A stretch of 64,000 nt of DNA from Serratia sp. PL17 (GTDB taxonomy: Bacteria > Pseudomonadota > Gammaproteobacteria > Enterobacterales > Enterobacteriaceae). How positions within the stretch are numbered: position 1 is the stretch's first letter; each line of letters begins with the position of its first letter. The position numbers and the translations under genes were made by a program. The DNA is taken from positions 144,135-208,134 of the forward strand of contig NZ_JAFIBY010000010.1 of the NCBI RefSeq assembly GCF_017832355.1, read 5' to 3'. The notes under the pieces are model-generated. The model did no database searches. It saw only the letters and a list, made by a program, of their open reading frames with translations, and had not been told where the DNA came from. This document shows positions 28,631-40,960 of the stretch, in pieces.

Positions 28631-29986
28631 ATGGTTAGCGTGCTCTGGAACTTGGTCGCATTTCTGGTTGCGCTCGGTGTGTTAATCACCGTGCACGAGT
28701 TCGGGCATTTTTGGGTTGCTCGCCGTTGCGGCGTCCGTGTAGAACGCTTCTCCATTGGTTTTGGCCGTGCTTTGTGGCGTCGTACCGATCGCCAGGGCAC
28801 GGAGTATGTGATTGCCCTGATCCCGCTGGGCGGTTATGTGAAGATGCTTGATGAGCGCGTTGACTCGGTTGCACCGGAACTTCGCCATCAGGCATTTAAC
28901 AACAAAACCGTTTGGCAACGTGCCGCTATCGTCAGCGCCGGCCCTATCGCCAATTTCCTGTTCGCTATCCTTGCTTACTGGCTGGTATTCATTATCGGCG
29001 TCCCCAGCTTCCGCCCTGTGATCGGTGAAATCTCACCACAATCGATCGCCGCTAACGCTGAAATTTCGCCTGGGATGGAACTTAAGTCTGTAGATGGCAT
29101 CGAAACGCCTGATTGGGAATCAGTTCGTTTGGCGCTGGTGACAAAGATTGGCGATGCGCAAACGGAAGTTGGCATCGCGCCATTTGGTTCTTCGCGGGTA
29201 GTCACTAAAACCCTCGATTTGCGCCAATGGAACTTTGAGCCGGACAAGCAGGATCCCGTCGTTGCACTGGGTATCATTCCACGCGGCCCACAGATAGAAT
29301 CTGTCCTTGCCGAAGTGCAACCTGATTCGGCTGCACAAAAGGCGGGTTTGCAAGCTGGGGACAGGATCGTTAAAGTCGATGGTCAGCTATTGGGTCGTTG
29401 GCAAACGTTGGTTAAACGGATCCACAACGGCCCGGGACAACCGCTGGCTTTAGAGATCGAAAGAAACGGCACCCCCTTGTCTTTGACGCTGATACCGGAT
29501 ACAAAGCCGGTGGGAAAAGACAAAACCGTGGGATTTGCAGGCATCATTCCGAAAGTGTTGCCGCTGCCAGACGAGTATAAAACGATTCGCCAGTATGGAC
29601 CTTTCCCAGCGCTGTATCAGGCTGGGGACAAGACCTGGCAGCTAATGAGCCTTACGGTCAAAATGCTGGGCAAATTAATAACCGGTGATGTAAAGCTGAA
29701 CAACCTGAGTGGCCCGATTTCTATTGCACAGGGAGCAGGGGCGTCAGCTGGGGTCGGGTTTGTGTATTATCTGATGTTCCTGGCGTTGATCAGTGTCAAC
29801 CTGGGTATCATCAACCTGTTCCCATTACCGGTGTTAGATGGTGGGCATCTCCTTTTCCTGGCGATAGAAAAGCTGAAGGGTGGGCCGGTTTCCGAGCGAG
29901 TACAGGACTACAGTTACCGCATTGGTTCGATCGTGTTGGTGCTTTTAATGGGTCTTGCACTTTTCAATGATTTTTCTCGTCTTTAG
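28631..29986 (+). CDS. rseP: Site-2 protease RseP (sigma-E regulator)
   Basis: 451 aa from ATG 28631 (SD GAAGGG); a few upstream in-frame codons (from 28610) are not conserved. Intramembrane zinc metalloprotease that makes the second cut in anti-sigma factor RseA, releasing sigma-E under envelope stress; it also removes signal-peptide remnants. The zinc motif HEFGH is at residues 22-26 in the first membrane helix. Two PDZ domains lie around 120-300, and the second active-site motif LPVLDGGHL is near residue 400. Confidence 0.96.
   Translation: MVSVLWNLVAFLVALGVLITVHEFGHFWVARRCGVRVERFSIGFGRALWRRTDRQGTEYVIALIPLGGYVKMLDERVDSVAPELRHQAFNNKTVWQRAAIVSAGPIANFLFAILAYWLVFIIGVPSFRPVIGEISPQSIAANAEISPGMELKSVDGIETPDWESVRLALVTKIGDAQTEVGIAPFGSSRVVTKTLDLRQWNFEPDKQDPVVALGIIPRGPQIESVLAEVQPDSAAQKAGLQAGDRIVKVDGQLLGRWQTLVKRIHNGPGQPLALEIERNGTPLSLTLIPDTKPVGKDKTVGFAGIIPKVLPLPDEYKTIRQYGPFPALYQAGDKTWQLMSLTVKMLGKLITGDVKLNNLSGPISIAQGAGASAGVGFVYYLMFLALISVNLGIINLFPLPVLDGGHLLFLAIEKLKGGPVSERVQDYSYRIGSIVLVLLMGLALFNDFSRL
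29077..29105 (+). promoter_or_regulatory. Sigma-E-like promoter inside rseP
   Basis: GGAACTT, a 16-base spacer and TCGAAA inside the rseP coding region, close to the sigma-E consensus. In E. coli the bamA-skp genes are known to have a sigma-E promoter within rseP. Position and spacing fit, but activity is inferred. Confidence 0.45.
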
Positions 29987-30021
29987 GGGCGAGGATAGGT
30001 TAGGAAGAACGCATAACAACG

Positions 30022-32427
30022 ATGGCGATGAAAAAGTTGCTCATAGCGTCGCTGCTGTTTGGCAGCGCCACCGTATACGGTGCAGACGGGTTCGTAGTGA
30101 AGGATATTCATTTCGAAGGCCTGCAGCGAGTCGCCGTCGGTGCGGCGTTACTCAACATGCCGGTTCGCGTAGGCGATACCGTCACTGACGATGATATCAG
30201 TAATACCATCCGTGCCTTGTTTGCCACTGGCAACTTCGAGGACGTTCGCGTGCTGCGCGATGGTAATACGCTGATTGTTCAGGTTAAGGAACGTCCTACC
30301 ATTGCCAGCATCACCTTCTCCGGCAACAAGTCGGTGAAAGATGACATGCTCAAGCAAAACCTGGAGGCCTCTGGCGTTCGGGTTGGCGAAGCGCTTGACC
30401 GCACCACGATTTCCAGCATTGAAAAAGGGTTGGAAGACTTCTACTACAGCGTCGGTAAATACAGCGCCTCGGTGAAAGCCGTTGTCACGCCGTTGCCGCG
30501 TAACCGTGTCGACCTGAAACTGGTGTTCACGGAAGGGGTTTCTGCCAAGATTCAACAAATCAACATTGTCGGTAATCATGCCTTCACCAACGACGAACTG
30601 ATTTCACGCTTCCAACTGCGTGATGAAGTACCTTGGTGGAACGTGGTCGGCGATCGTAAATACCAGAAACAAAAACTGGCGGGTGACCTTGAAACCCTGC
30701 GCAGTTTCTATCTGGATCGCGGCTACGCACGCTTTAATATTGATTCGACTCAGGTCAGCCTGACGCCGGACAAAAAAGGCATTTACATCACCATCAATAT
30801 CACCGAAGGCGAGCAGTACAAGCTTACCGGCGTGGTAGTGAATGGCAACCTGGCTGGCCACTCGGCAGAAGTTGCCCAGTTGACCAAAATCGAGCCAGGC
30901 GAGCTGTACAACGGCAGTAAAGTGACCAAAATGGAAGACAACGTCAAAACGATGTTGGGCCGTTATGGTTATGCCTATCCGCGTGTTTCCACTCAACCTG
31001 AAATCAATGACGCGGATAAAACGGTGAAGCTGCACCTGAATATTGATGCAGGCAACCGCTTCTACGTGCGCCGTATCAAGTTCGAAGGTAACGACACCAG
31101 TAAAGACGCCGTATTGCGCCGTGAAATGCGCCAGATGGAAGGCGCATGGCTGGGTAATGCTCAAGTTGAACAGGGTAAAGAGCGTCTGAACCGTTTGGGT
31201 TACTTTGAAACGGTCGATGTCGAAACCCAGCGCGTTCCAGGTACTGCGGACCAGGTCGACGTCACCTACAAGGTCAAAGAGCGTAACACCGGTACCTTTA
31301 ACTTCGGCGTCGGTTACGGCACCGAGAGCGGTGTTAGCTTCCAGGCGGGTGTTCAGCAGGACAACTGGCTGGGTACGGGCTATTCCGTCGGTATCAGCGG
31401 TACCAAGAACGACTACCAGACCTACACAGAGCTGTCGGTCACCAACCCGTACTTCACCGTTGACGGTGTGAGTTTGGGTGGCCGTATCTTCTACAACGAC
31501 TTTAAAGCGAATGACGCGGACCTGTCCGACTATACCAACAAGAGTTACGGTATAGACGGTACCCTGGGCTTCCCGATCAACGAAAACAACTCGTTGCGTA
31601 CCGGCTTGGGTTATGTGCATAACGGTCTGTCGAACATGCAGCCGCAGATTGCCATGTGGCGTTATCTGGACTCAGTGGGCCTGAACCCTAACACCACTGA
31701 CCGCGCCAGCTATTCTGCCGACGACTTCACGTTGAACCTGGGTTGGACCTACAACAACCTTGACCGTGGCTATTTCCCAACCTCGGGTAACCGCACGACG
31801 CTGAATGGTAAAGTCACCATTCCAGGCTCAGATAACGAATACTACAAGTTGACGTTAGACAGCGTGCAGTACGTTCCGATCAATGACGATCGTACCTGGG
31901 TGCTGTTGGGGCGTGGCCGTCTGGGGTATGCCGACGGTATTGGCAGCAAAGAAATGCCGTTCTACGAGAACTTCTATGCCGGTGGTTCAAGCACCGTGCG
32001 TGGTTTCGGTTCCAACACCATTGGTCCAAAAGCGGCATACTACAACTCCAGCTCGTATAGCTGCAGTAACGGTACCCCGATTTGTAACTCGGACGACGCA
32101 GTGGGCGGTAACGCCATGGCGGTCGCCAGTATGGAGCTGATCACGCCAACGCCATTCATCAGTGAGAAATACGCTAACTCTGTGCGTACTTCACTGTTTA
32201 TGGATGCGGGCACCGTGTGGGATACCAACTGGAAGAATACGACTCAAACTAGCATGTATGATATTCCGGACTACAGTAAAGCGAGCAATATCCGCGTTTC
32301 TGCCGGCGTCGCTTTGCAGTGGATGTCACCTTTGGGTCCGTTGGTGTTCTCTTATGCCAACCCGCTCAAGAAATACGAAGGCGACAAGTCCGAACAGTTC
32401 CAATTTAACATTGGCAAGACCTGGTAA
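30022..32427 (+). CDS. bamA: Outer membrane protein assembly factor BamA
   Basis: 801 aa. Central component of the BAM complex that folds and inserts beta-barrel proteins into the outer membrane; essential. Signal peptide [21 protein letters not shown], then five POTRA domains (about residues 23-420) and a 16-stranded barrel. The conserved loop-6 motif VRGF appears in [14 protein letters not shown], and the protein ends in the barrel signature [11 protein letters not shown] 30028 is an alternative start two codons in. Confidence 0.98.
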   Translation: MAMKKLLIASLLFGSATVYGADGFVVKDIHFEGLQRVAVGAALLNMPVRVGDTVTDDDISNTIRALFATGNFEDVRVLRDGNTLIVQVKERPTIASITFSGNKSVKDDMLKQNLEASGVRVGEALDRTTISSIEKGLEDFYYSVGKYSASVKAVVTPLPRNRVDLKLVFTEGVSAKIQQINIVGNHAFTNDELISRFQLRDEVPWWNVVGDRKYQKQKLAGDLETLRSFYLDRGYARFNIDSTQVSLTPDKKGIYITINITEGEQYKLTGVVVNGNLAGHSAEVAQLTKIEPGELYNGSKVTKMEDNVKTMLGRYGYAYPRVSTQPEINDADKTVKLHLNIDAGNRFYVRRIKFEGNDTSKDAVLRREMRQMEGAWLGNAQVEQGKERLNRLGYFETVDVETQRVPGTADQVDVTYKVKERNTGTFNFGVGYGTESGVSFQAGVQQDNWLGTGYSVGISGTKNDYQTYTELSVTNPYFTVDGVSLGGRIFYNDFKANDADLSDYTNKSYGIDGTLGFPINENNSLRTGLGYVHNGLSNMQPQIAMWRYLDSVGLNPNTTDRASYSADDFTLNLGWTYNNLDRGYFPTSGNRTTLNGKVTIPGSDNEYYKLTLDSVQYVPINDDRTWVLLGRGRLGYADGIGSKEMPFYENFYAGGSSTVRGFGSNTIGPKAAYYNSSSYSCSNGTPICNSDDAVGGNAMAVASMELITPTPFISEKYANSVRTSLFMDAGTVWDTNWKNTTQTSMYDIPDYSKASNIRVSAGVALQWMSPLGPLVFSYANPLKKYEGDKSEQFQFNIGKTW

Positions 32428-32585
32428 CAGGTCCCGCTTCTGGGCATAGCAGTTATTAAGAATCGCAAATGCCAGGCGCCCGTCAGAGCACAGAGAGATG
32501 ATTCTCATTGTTTTGCGGGATAAGTCTGGCAGATTGTGTACTTCAGTGTCATATGACACAAATGGGTGATGGTAAGGAGTTTATA

Positions 32586-33083
32586 GTGAAAAAGTGGTTG
32601 TGTGCCGCAGGCCTCGGTTTAGCAATGGCTGCTTCAGCTGGCGTTCAGGCAGCAGATAAGATCGCTGTAGTTAACGTCTCCAGCATTTTCCAACAGTTGC
32701 CGGCTCGTGAAGCCGTTGCCAAACAGCTGGAAAACGAGTTCAAAGGCCGTGCGGGTGAGCTTCAGAACATGGAGCGTAGCCTTCAGACCAAAATGCAACG
32801 TTTGCAGCGTGATGGCGCGACCATGAAAGCCAGCGATCGTAGCAAGATGGAAAAGGACGTGATGGCACAGCGCGAGCAGTTCTCTCAGAAAGCACAGGCT
32901 TTTGAGCAGGACAACCGTCGCCGTCAGATGGAAGAGCGTAACAAAATCCTGAGCCGTATTCAGGACGCTGTGAAATCTGTTGCCAGCAAAGAAGGCTACG
33001 ACGTAGTCATCGATGCTAACGCTGTTGCCTACGCAGGTTCTTCTAAAGACATCACTGCCGACGTGCTGAAACAGGTTAAATAA
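32586..33083 (+). CDS. skp: Periplasmic chaperone Skp (OmpH)
   Basis: 165 aa from GTG 32586 with AAGGAG upstream; this start gives the signal peptide [22 protein letters not shown], while the longer open frame does not. Trimeric jellyfish-like chaperone that holds unfolded outer-membrane proteins between SecYEG and BAM. Long alpha-helical, highly charged tentacles lie between about 45 and 130. It follows bamA, as in other Enterobacterales. Confidence 0.95.
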   Translation: MKKWLCAAGLGLAMAASAGVQAADKIAVVNVSSIFQQLPAREAVAKQLENEFKGRAGELQNMERSLQTKMQRLQRDGATMKASDRSKMEKDVMAQREQFSQKAQAFEQDNRRRQMEERNKILSRIQDAVKSVASKEGYDVVIDANAVAYAGSSKDITADVLKQVK

Positions 33084-33086
33084 CAC

Positions 33087-34118
33087 ATGCCTTCAATTCG
33101 ACTGGCTGATTTAGCGCAGCAGTTGGATGCACAATTGCACGGTGATGGCGATCTCGTCATCACCGGCATTGCTTCTATGCATTCGGCACAGGCTGGCCAA
33201 ATCACGTTTTTGTCAAACAGCCGCTATCAAGAGCAGCTGTCTTCCTGCCAGGCAAGCGCAGTAGTGCTTACCGAAGCGGACTTACCACACTGTCGTTCTG
33301 CGGCGCTGGTGGTTAAAAACCCTTATCTGACTTACGCGCGTATGGCGCAGCTGATGGATACGACGCCATCCCCGGCTCAGGATATCGCGCCAAGTGCGGT
33401 TATCTCCCCTGACGCCACGCTGGGACAGCATGTTGCCATAGGGGCAAATGCGGTGATCGAGTCTGGTGCAGCACTGGGTGATAACGTGGTTATCGGCCCT
33501 GGCTGTTTTATCGGCAAAAGTGCACGCATTGGCGCGGGTACGCGTCTGTGGGCGAACGTTACGATTTATCATGAGGTCGAGATCGGCCAGCGCTGCTTGA
33601 TCCAGTCCGGTACTGTGATTGGTGCTGACGGTTTTGGCTATGCCAACGAACGCGGCGAGTGGATCAAGATCCCTCAACTGGGCACGGTGATTATTGGCGA
33701 TCGCGTCGAAATTGGCGCTTGCACCACGATTGACCGCGGCGCGTTGGATAACACCCAGATTGGGAATGGTGTTATCATCGACAACCAATGTCAGATTGCA
33801 CATAACGTTGTGATTGGCGAGAATACCGCCGTCGCCGGTGGTGTGATTATGGCAGGCAGCCTGAAAATCGGGCGCTATTGCCAGATCGGGGGAGCCAGCG
33901 TGATCAACGGTCACATGGAGATCGCCGACAAAGTTGTTGTCACCGGAATGGGAATGGTTATGCGACCAATCACCGAACCTGGGGTATACTCTTCGGGCAT
34001 TCCGTTACAACCCAACAAAGTGTGGCGTAAAACCGCTGCGTTGGTGATGAATATCGATGAGATTAGCAAGCGCTTAAAAGCTGTCGAACGAAAAGTCGGA
34101 AAAGACGATACCCGATAA
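33087..34118 (+). CDS. lpxD: UDP-3-O-(3-hydroxymyristoyl)glucosamine N-acyltransferase
   Basis: 343 aa. Third acylation-pathway enzyme of lipid A: adds the N-linked hydroxyacyl chain. An N-terminal uridine-binding domain is followed by a left-handed beta-helix of hexapeptide repeats (about 105-300) and a C-terminal helix. The final codons (GAT ACC CGA TAA) coincide with the left end of the following ERIC element, so the C-terminus is probably altered by that insertion. Confidence 0.97.
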   Translation: MPSIRLADLAQQLDAQLHGDGDLVITGIASMHSAQAGQITFLSNSRYQEQLSSCQASAVVLTEADLPHCRSAALVVKNPYLTYARMAQLMDTTPSPAQDIAPSAVISPDATLGQHVAIGANAVIESGAALGDNVVIGPGCFIGKSARIGAGTRLWANVTIYHEVEIGQRCLIQSGTVIGADGFGYANERGEWIKIPQLGTVIIGDRVEIGACTTIDRGALDNTQIGNGVIIDNQCQIAHNVVIGENTAVAGGVIMAGSLKIGRYCQIGGASVINGHMEIADKVVVTGMGMVMRPITEPGVYSSGIPLQPNKVWRKTAALVMNIDEISKRLKAVERKVGKDDTR

Positions 34119-34220
34119 ATTGTACGCTGCATTGCGGCGGCAACTGAGCAAACCCTTGGCACATAGCTAATGGGTAAGTGAAGGCAGCTAACAAAATGCA
34201 GTTTGCACGATGTAGGGTAT
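34108..34220 (+). repeat. ERIC element overlapping the lpxD stop
   Basis: About 113 bp between ATACCC and GGGTAT. Its start, ATACCCGATAAATTG, aligns with the tsf-pyrH copy (ATACCCGATAGATTT), followed by the shared GCGGCGGCAACTGAGC-type segment; then GGGTAAGTGAAGGCAGC. It contains the last codons and stop of lpxD. The right edge again reads TATAAT. Confidence 0.85.
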
Positions 34221-34261
34221 AATCACTGCCGCCCGCCACACTGGGTACAAAACGAAACGCG

Positions 34262-34341
34262 TTGGTCATGAGACCAAAAGCGCAAAGAGTTGTTAATTTG
34301 CGGCCTGCATGATGATCTCCTTTTGGGGTCAGCGCAGGCCG
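34262..34341 (+). other. Structured leader segment before fabZ
   Basis: Two inverted repeats: TTGGTC-ATGA-GACCAA at 34262-34277, and CGGCCTGC (34301) paired with GCAGGCCG (34334) around a 25-base loop. Neither has a T-run. They lie between the ERIC copy and fabZ. Confidence 0.45.
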
Positions 34342-34382
34342 TGTTGTTGATGCCATCAGTTTTTAGAGACAGGAAGAGTATT

Positions 34383-34838
34383 TTGACTACTGACACTCAT
34401 ACTCTGGATATTGCAGAAATTTTAGAGCTGCTTCCTCACCGTTACCCGTTCTTGCTGGTCGATCGCGTCCTCGAGTTTGAGGAGCACAAATTCCTGCGTG
34501 CGGTGAAGAACGTATCTGTAAATGAGCCGTTTTTCCAGGGACACTTCCCTGGTAAACCGATTTTTCCAGGCGTATTGATTCTGGAAGCCATGGCGCAAGC
34601 CACCGGTATCTTGGCGTTTAAAAGCGTCGGCAAACTGGAACCGGGCGAATTGTATTACTTTGCCGGTATTGACGAAGCCCGCTTCAAACGTCCGGTAGTG
34701 CCAGGCGATCAGATGATCATGGAAGTCACCTTTGAGAAAACCCGCCGTGGCTTGACGCGTTTCAAAGGCGTGGCGACGGTAGACGGCAAAATTGTCTGCG
34801 AAGCAACCATGATGTGTGCCCGCAGCCGGGAGGCATAA
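34383..34838 (+). CDS. fabZ: (3R)-hydroxyacyl-ACP dehydratase FabZ
   Basis: 151 aa from TTG 34383 with GGAAGAG upstream; the same unusual start and length as in E. coli ([20 protein letters not shown]). Hot-dog-fold enzyme that removes water from 3-hydroxyacyl-ACP in fatty-acid elongation. Catalytic His54 in [11 protein letters not shown] and Glu68 in LEAMAQ. It competes with LpxA for hydroxymyristoyl-ACP, which explains its place in the lpx cluster. Confidence 0.96.
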   Translation: MTTDTHTLDIAEILELLPHRYPFLLVDRVLEFEEHKFLRAVKNVSVNEPFFQGHFPGKPIFPGVLILEAMAQATGILAFKSVGKLEPGELYYFAGIDEARFKRPVVPGDQMIMEVTFEKTRRGLTRFKGVATVDGKIVCEATMMCARSREA

Positions 34839-34841
34839 TCC

Positions 34842-35630
34842 GTGATTGACGAAACCGCCTTTATCCACCCTAGCGCAATAGTTGAAGACGGCGCCATTAT
34901 TGGCGCTGGCGCGCATATCGGTCCCTTCTGCTACGTCGGCTCCCAGGTGGAAATCGGCGCTGGCACGGTACTGAAGTCCCACGTTGTGGTGAACGGCATT
35001 ACCAAGATTGGCCGTGATAATCAGATCTATCAGTTCGCCTCCATCGGTGAAGTGAACCAGGATCTGAAGTATGCGGGTGAACCAACACGCGTTGAAGTTG
35101 GCGACCGTAATCGCATCCGCGAAAGCGTCACCATCCATCGCGGCACTGCGCAGGGCTCAGGCCTGACCAAAGTGGGCAGCGATAACCTGTTGATGGTTAA
35201 CGTGCACGTTGCACACGACTGCGTAGTCGGCAATTCTTGCGTGCTGGCCAACAACGCCACGCTTGCGGGCCATGTTGAAGTTGACGACCATGCCATTATC
35301 GGTGGCATGACGGCGATTCATCAGTTCTGCATTATTGGCGCACACGTGATGGTTGGCGGCTGCTCCGGGGTTGCTCAGGACGTGCCTCCTTTCGTCATCG
35401 CACAAGGTAACCACGCGACACCATTCGGCGTTAACGCCGTTGGCCTGAAGCGTCGTGGTTTTGATAAGGATGAAATGCAGGCGATCCGTAATGCCTACAA
35501 GATCCTTTATCGCAGTGAAAAAACGCTGGATGAGGCGAAGACAGAAATCGAAGCCCTGGCTAAAGAACAGCCAGTGGTGCAGCAATACCTCGATTTCTTT
35601 ACCCGTTCAACCCGCGGTATCATTCGCTGA
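34842..35630 (+). CDS. lpxA: UDP-N-acetylglucosamine acyltransferase LpxA
   Basis: 262 aa from GTG 34842, three bases after fabZ. First step of lipid A synthesis: transfer of 3-hydroxymyristate to UDP-GlcNAc. Mostly a left-handed beta-helix of hexapeptide repeats ([21 protein letters not shown] onward), followed by a helical C-terminus. The catalytic His of the family is in the [12 protein letters not shown] region near residue 125. Confidence 0.97.
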   Translation: MIDETAFIHPSAIVEDGAIIGAGAHIGPFCYVGSQVEIGAGTVLKSHVVVNGITKIGRDNQIYQFASIGEVNQDLKYAGEPTRVEVGDRNRIRESVTIHRGTAQGSGLTKVGSDNLLMVNVHVAHDCVVGNSCVLANNATLAGHVEVDDHAIIGGMTAIHQFCIIGAHVMVGGCSGVAQDVPPFVIAQGNHATPFGVNAVGLKRRGFDKDEMQAIRNAYKILYRSEKTLDEAKTEIEALAKEQPVVQQYLDFFTRSTRGIIR

Positions 35631-35633
35631 CCT

Positions 35634-36782
35634 ATGCTAAATCGCCCATTGACTATCGGATTGGTCGCCGGAGAAACTTCCGGTGATATTCTTGGCGCCG
35701 GTTTGATTCGTGCGCTCAAGGCGCAGATTCCTGACGCGCGTTTTGTTGGCGTCGCGGGCCCGCTGATGCAGGCGGAGGGCTGCGAAACCTGGTACGAAAT
35801 GGAAGAGCTGGCGGTAATGGGCGTGGTGGAAGTGCTCGAACGCTTGCCACGCCTGTTAAAGATCCGCAAGGATCTTACCCGCCGGTTCAGCGACCTGAAG
35901 CCGGACGTGTTTGTCGGCATTGATGCGCCGGACTTCAATATCACGTTGGAAGGCCGCCTGAAACAGCGGGGCATCCGCACCATTCACTATGTCAGCCCGT
36001 CCGTTTGGGCCTGGCGTCAGAAGCGCGTTTTCAAAATTGGCAAAGCCACCGATCTGGTGCTGGCGTTTCTCCCTTTCGAAAAAGCGTTTTACGATCGTTT
36101 TAACGTTCCTTGCCGTTTTATTGGCCACACGATGGCCGACGCCATGCCTCTTCAACCGGACAAACTGACTGCGCGTGCAGCTTTGGGTATCGCGCCTGAC
36201 GCACGTTGCCTTGCTTTGCTTCCGGGGAGCCGCGGCGCAGAAGTCGAGATGCTGAGTGCCGACTTCCTGAAGACGGCGCAGTTACTGCGTACGCGTTATC
36301 CCGATCTGGAATTGGTCGTGCCCTTGGTGAATGCCAAGCGGCGTGAGCAGTTCGAGCGTATCAAGGCTGAAGTGGCACCAGAGCTGAGGGTTCATCTGCT
36401 GAATGGTCAGGGTCGTGAAGCGATGATCGCCAGCGATGCGGCATTACTGGCCTCGGGTACTGCGGCGCTGGAATGCATGTTGGCTAAATGTCCGATGGTG
36501 GTGGGCTACCGCATGAAGCCATTTACCTTCTGGTTGGCGCAGCGGTTGGTGAAAACCCCCTATGTTTCACTGCCTAATTTATTAGCGGGCCGTGAGATCG
36601 TCACTGAACTGTTACAGCATGATTGCGTGCCGGAAAAACTGGCAGCGGCGGTGATGCCTCTGTTGGAAGACAGCCCGCAAACCGATGAACTGAAACAGAC
36701 GTTCCTTACTTTGCACCACAGCATCCGTTGCGGTGCTGACGAACAGGCCGCTCAGGCTGTGTTGGAGCTGGCAAAAGCATGA
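35634..36782 (+). CDS. lpxB: Lipid-A-disaccharide synthase LpxB
   Basis: 382 aa. GT-B-fold glycosyltransferase (family GT19) that joins UDP-diacylglucosamine and lipid X to form the lipid A disaccharide; peripheral membrane enzyme. The N-terminal [17 protein letters not shown] and the central [12 protein letters not shown] motif are typical. It overlaps the rnhB start by 4 bp (ATGA). Confidence 0.97.
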   Translation: MLNRPLTIGLVAGETSGDILGAGLIRALKAQIPDARFVGVAGPLMQAEGCETWYEMEELAVMGVVEVLERLPRLLKIRKDLTRRFSDLKPDVFVGIDAPDFNITLEGRLKQRGIRTIHYVSPSVWAWRQKRVFKIGKATDLVLAFLPFEKAFYDRFNVPCRFIGHTMADAMPLQPDKLTARAALGIAPDARCLALLPGSRGAEVEMLSADFLKTAQLLRTRYPDLELVVPLVNAKRREQFERIKAEVAPELRVHLLNGQGREAMIASDAALLASGTAALECMLAKCPMVVGYRMKPFTFWLAQRLVKTPYVSLPNLLAGREIVTELLQHDCVPEKLAAAVMPLLEDSPQTDELKQTFLTLHHSIRCGADEQAAQAVLELAKA

Positions 36783-37372
36783 TTGAACCTTTCATTTATC
36801 CTGCCGCGACATTGATTGCCGGTGTGGATGAGGTCGGCCGAGGCCCCTTGGTCGGGGCGGTTGTAACTGCCGCAGTGATTCTCGATCCTACCCGACCGAT
36901 CCTGGGTTTGGCGGACTCGAAAAAACTCAGTGAAAAGCGCCGATTGGCGTTATATGACGAGATTATTGAGAAGGCACTGTCCTGGAGTCTGGGACGCGCC
37001 GAGCCGGATGAGATTGACGAACTTAACATTCTGCATGCCACGATGTTGGCGATGCAGCGTGCTGTTGCCGGATTGCATATCGTGCCGGACATGGTATTGA
37101 TTGATGGCAACCGTTGTCCGTCATTGCCGATGCGTTCGCAGGCGGTAGTTAAGGGCGATAGCCGTGTCGCGGAAATCAGCGCGGCATCCATTCTGGCGAA
37201 AGTAACGCGTGACCACGAAATGACCGAACTGGATCGGGTATTCCCGGACTACGGTTTTGCGCAGCATAAAGGTTATCCGACCGCCTTCCATCTGGAGCGG
37301 CTGGCCGCGCTGGGTGCGACCGAGCATCATCGCCGCAGCTTTGCCCCGGTAAGAAGGGCGCTGGAGCTGTAA
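36779..37372 (+). CDS. rnhB: Ribonuclease HII
   Basis: 197 aa. Cuts RNA in RNA-DNA hybrids and at single ribonucleotides in DNA. Active-site acidic residues are visible in [16 protein letters not shown] and LIDGNRCP, with the RNase [12 protein letters not shown] motif between. It sits between lpxB and dnaE, as in E. coli. Confidence 0.97.
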   Translation: MIEPFIYPAATLIAGVDEVGRGPLVGAVVTAAVILDPTRPILGLADSKKLSEKRRLALYDEIIEKALSWSLGRAEPDEIDELNILHATMLAMQRAVAGLHIVPDMVLIDGNRCPSLPMRSQAVVKGDSRVAEISAASILAKVTRDHEMTELDRVFPDYGFAQHKGYPTAFHLERLAALGATEHHRRSFAPVRRALEL

Positions 37373-37378
37373 TCTGCA

Positions 37379-37396
37379 GGCCCGGTAATTCGGGCC
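37379..37396 (+). other. Hairpin between rnhB and dnaE
   Basis: GGCCCG / CGGGCC with loop GTAATT, just after rnhB. It has no T-tail, so read-through into dnaE is likely. Confidence 0.45.
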
Positions 37397-37459
37397 AAGC
37401 ACGCGATAGAGTTAACCCGGGTATCAGTTCACTGAGCCCATAGATTCAGGTATCTGGAT

Positions 37460-40400
37460 ATGGCCGAACCTCGTTTTATTCACCTGCGCGTTCATAGTGA
37501 CTATTCCATGATTGATGGATTAGCCAAGATTGGGCCGTTGGTGAAAAGAGCCGCCGCGTTAGCCATGCCTGCTTTGGCAATTACTGACTTTACTAACCTG
37601 TGTGGCCTGGTGAAGTTTTATGGCAGTGCGCACGGTGCCGGGATCAAACCGATCATCGGCGCAGATTTTCACGTGCAAAGCGACGTGCTGGGCGATGAAC
37701 TTGCGCAGCTCACGGTGCTGGCTGCCAATAATGACGGTTACCAAAATCTGACGCTGTTGATCTCCCGTGCTTATCAGCGCGGTTACGGTGCTGCTGGCCC
37801 GATTATTGATCGTGACTGGCTGATTGAGCACCGTGAAGGGCTTATTCTGCTCTCTGGCGCGCGTCAGGGCGACGTCGGTAAGTTTTTACTGCGTGGCAAC
37901 CAGCCGCAGGTAGAGCAATGCCTGGAGTTCTACCAGCAGTACTTCCCTGACAGCTATTATCTCGAGTTGATCCGCACCGGACGGCCAGACGAAGAAAACT
38001 ATTTGCATGCCGCGGTGGCGCTGGCTACCGAGCGTGGGCTACCGGTGGTGGCCACTAACGACGTGCGTTTTCTGGTTGCGGATGACTTTGATGCCCACGA
38101 AATCCGCGTTGCCATCCATGACGGCTTTACTTTAGACGATCCCAAACGCCCACGTAACTATACGCCGCAGCAATACATGCGGAGTGAAGACGAGATGTGT
38201 GAGCTGTTTGCCGACATCCCGGAAGCGTTGCTCAATAGCGTCGAAATTGCCAAACGCTGCAATGTGACCATTCGTCTTGGTGAATACTTCCTGCCGCAGT
38301 TCCCGACTGGTGAAATGACCACCGAAGATTTCCTGATCCTTAAGTCGAAGGAAGGCTTGGAAGACCGTTTGGAGTTCCTGTTCCCCGATCCGGAAGTGCG
38401 CGCTCAGCGCCGCCCTGAATATGACGAACGTCTGGATGTTGAGCTGAAAGTGATCAACCAGATGGGCTTCCCAGGTTACTTCCTGATCGTCATGGAGTTC
38501 ATCCAGTGGTCGAAAGACAATAATGTGCCGGTTGGCCCGGGCCGTGGCTCTGGTGCCGGCTCGTTAGTGGCCTATGCGCTGAAAATCACCGATCTCGACC
38601 CGTTAGAATTTGATCTGCTATTTGAACGTTTCCTTAACCCGGAACGTGTTTCGATGCCCGACTTCGACGTCGACTTTTGCATGGAAAAACGCGATCTGGT
38701 GATTGATCACGTGGCGGAAATGTACGGCCGTGAAGCGGTATCACAGATCATCACCTTTGGTACCATGGCGGCGAAAGCCGTTATTCGCGACGTGGGACGC
38801 GTGTTAGGCCACCCTTATGGCTTCGTCGATCGCATCTCCAAACTGGTGCCACCCGATCCGGGAATGACGCTGGAAAAGGCCTTTGCTGCCGAGCCGCAGT
38901 TGCCGGAAATCTACGAGGCCGATGAAGAAGTCAAAGCGCTGATCGACATGGCGCGTAAGTTGGAAGGGGTGACACGTAACGCCGGTAAACACGCCGGTGG
39001 TGTGGTCATCGCGCCGACGAAAATCACTGACTTTGCCCCGCTGTATTGCGATGCCGAAGGTCAGCACCCGGTAACCCAGTTTGACAAGAACGACGTGGAA
39101 TACGCCGGTCTGGTGAAGTTCGACTTCCTCGGCTTGCGTACTCTGACGATCATCGACTGGGCGCTGGCGATGATCAACGCTCGCCGAGCCAAAACCGGGT
39201 TGGAGCCGATCGATATCGCCGCCATTCCGTTAGAGGACAAGAAAAGCTTCGACATGCTGCAGCGTTCGGAGACCACCGCGGTCTTCCAGCTTGAATCTCG
39301 CGGCATGAAAGATCTGATCAAACGCCTGAAGCCCGACTGCTTCGAAGATATGATCGCACTGGTGGCGCTGTTCCGCCCAGGGCCGCTGCAATCAGGCATG
39401 GTTGATAACTTTATCGACCGTAAACACGGCCGTGAAGAAATATCCTACCCGGATATCCAGTGGCAACATGAGTCGCTTAAGCCTGTGTTGGAGCCGACGT
39501 ACGGCATCATCCTGTATCAAGAACAGGTTATGCAGATTGCCCAGGTGCTGGCCGGTTATTCGCTGGGCGGCGCGGACATGTTGCGCCGTGCGATGGGTAA
39601 AAAGAACCCGGTAGAAATGGCCAAGCAGCGCGGCGGTTTCGAGGATGGAGCAAAATCGCGTGGTATCGACGGTGAGCTGTCGGTAAAAATCTTTGACCTG
39701 GTGGAAAAATTTGCCGGTTACGGTTTCAACAAATCACACTCCGCCGCCTATGCTTTGGTGTCATACCAAACGTTGTGGCTGAAGGCGCACTACCCAGCTG
39801 AGTTTATGGCGGCGGTAATGACTGCCGATATGGACAACACCGATAAAGTGGTGGGATTGGTGGATGAGTGCTGGCGCATGGGCCTGAAAATCCTGCCGCC
39901 GGATATCAACAGCGGGCAGTACCATTTCCACGTAAACGATGAGGGTGAGATCGTTTACGGCATCGGCGCCATCAAAGGTGTGGGTGAAGGGCCGATTGAA
40001 GCTATTCTTGAAGCACGTAACAGCGGCGAACAAGGCTACTTTAAAGACCTCTTCGATTTATGTGCACGCTCAGACATCAAAAAACTGAACCGTCGCATTC
40101 TTGAAAAGCTGATCATGTCCGGGGCATTCGACCGTCTTGGACCGCACCGTGCCGCGCTGATGAATTCATTGGGCGATGCGTTGAAAGCGGCCGATCAGCA
40201 TGCCAAAGCCGAAGCTATCGGTCAGGTGGATATGTTTGGCGTATTGGCGGAAGCGCCAGAGCAAGTGGAGCAATCCTACGCTAACGTGCCCCGCTGGCAG
40301 GAGCAGGTGGTGCTGGACGGTGAACGGGAAACGTTGGGTTTGTACCTCACGGGTCACCCCATCACCCAGTACCTGAAGGAAATCGAACGCTACGCCGGTG

Positions 40401-40948
40401 GCCAGCGTTTGAAAGATATGCACCCGACGGATCGGGGCAAAATGACGACCGCTGTTGGGCTGGTGATTGCCTCGCGGGTTATGGTCACCAAGCGCGGTAA
40501 TCGCATCGGAATTTGTACCCTGGATGACCGTTCTGGCCGTCTGGAAGTCATGTTATTCACCGATGCGTTAGAAAAATACCAGCATTTATTGGAAAAAGAC
40601 CGTATCCTGATCGCCAGTGGACAGGTTAGCTTTGATGACTTTAGCGGTGGGCTTAAAATGACCGCCCGTGAGCTAATGGACATCAGTGAAGCCCGTGAAA
40701 AATACGCTCGCGGGCTTGCTATCTCGCTGACGGACAGGCAAATTGATGACCAGCTTTTGAACCGTCTCCGTCAGTCTTTGGAACCCCATCGCTCGGGGAC
40801 GATTCCAGTGCATCTTTACTATCAACGGGAAGATGCGCGGGCCAAGCTGCGTTTTGGCGCAACCTGGCGCGTGACGCCAACCGACCGCTTATTGATTGAT
40901 TTGCGGACTTTGGTAGGTAATGAGCAGGTGGAACTGGAATTTGACTAA
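37460..40948 (+). CDS. dnaE: DNA polymerase III alpha subunit
   Basis: 1162 aa. Catalytic subunit of the replicative polymerase. An N-terminal PHP domain ([20 protein letters not shown]) is followed by the C-family polymerase core with catalytic Asp401 and Asp403 in [14 protein letters not shown]. The helix-hairpin-helix, OB-fold ([16 protein letters not shown]) and tau-binding C-terminal domains come after. Two residues longer than E. coli. Cotranscribed with accA, 12 bases downstream. Confidence 0.99.
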   Translation: MAEPRFIHLRVHSDYSMIDGLAKIGPLVKRAAALAMPALAITDFTNLCGLVKFYGSAHGAGIKPIIGADFHVQSDVLGDELAQLTVLAANNDGYQNLTLLISRAYQRGYGAAGPIIDRDWLIEHREGLILLSGARQGDVGKFLLRGNQPQVEQCLEFYQQYFPDSYYLELIRTGRPDEENYLHAAVALATERGLPVVATNDVRFLVADDFDAHEIRVAIHDGFTLDDPKRPRNYTPQQYMRSEDEMCELFADIPEALLNSVEIAKRCNVTIRLGEYFLPQFPTGEMTTEDFLILKSKEGLEDRLEFLFPDPEVRAQRRPEYDERLDVELKVINQMGFPGYFLIVMEFIQWSKDNNVPVGPGRGSGAGSLVAYALKITDLDPLEFDLLFERFLNPERVSMPDFDVDFCMEKRDLVIDHVAEMYGREAVSQIITFGTMAAKAVIRDVGRVLGHPYGFVDRISKLVPPDPGMTLEKAFAAEPQLPEIYEADEEVKALIDMARKLEGVTRNAGKHAGGVVIAPTKITDFAPLYCDAEGQHPVTQFDKNDVEYAGLVKFDFLGLRTLTIIDWALAMINARRAKTGLEPIDIAAIPLEDKKSFDMLQRSETTAVFQLESRGMKDLIKRLKPDCFEDMIALVALFRPGPLQSGMVDNFIDRKHGREEISYPDIQWQHESLKPVLEPTYGIILYQEQVMQIAQVLAGYSLGGADMLRRAMGKKNPVEMAKQRGGFEDGAKSRGIDGELSVKIFDLVEKFAGYGFNKSHSAAYALVSYQTLWLKAHYPAEFMAAVMTADMDNTDKVVGLVDECWRMGLKILPPDINSGQYHFHVNDEGEIVYGIGAIKGVGEGPIEAILEARNSGEQGYFKDLFDLCARSDIKKLNRRILEKLIMSGAFDRLGPHRAALMNSLGDALKAADQHAKAEAIGQVDMFGVLAEAPEQVEQSYANVPRWQEQVVLDGERETLGLYLTGHPITQYLKEIERYAGGQRLKDMHPTDRGKMTTAVGLVIASRVMVTKRGNRIGICTLDDRSGRLEVMLFTDALEKYQHLLEKDRILIASGQVSFDDFSGGLKMTARELMDISEAREKYARGLAISLTDRQIDDQLLNRLRQSLEPHRSGTIPVHLYYQREDARAKLRFGATWRVTPTDRLLIDLRTLVGNEQVELEFD

Positions 40949-40960
40949 AATAGGAATGCT

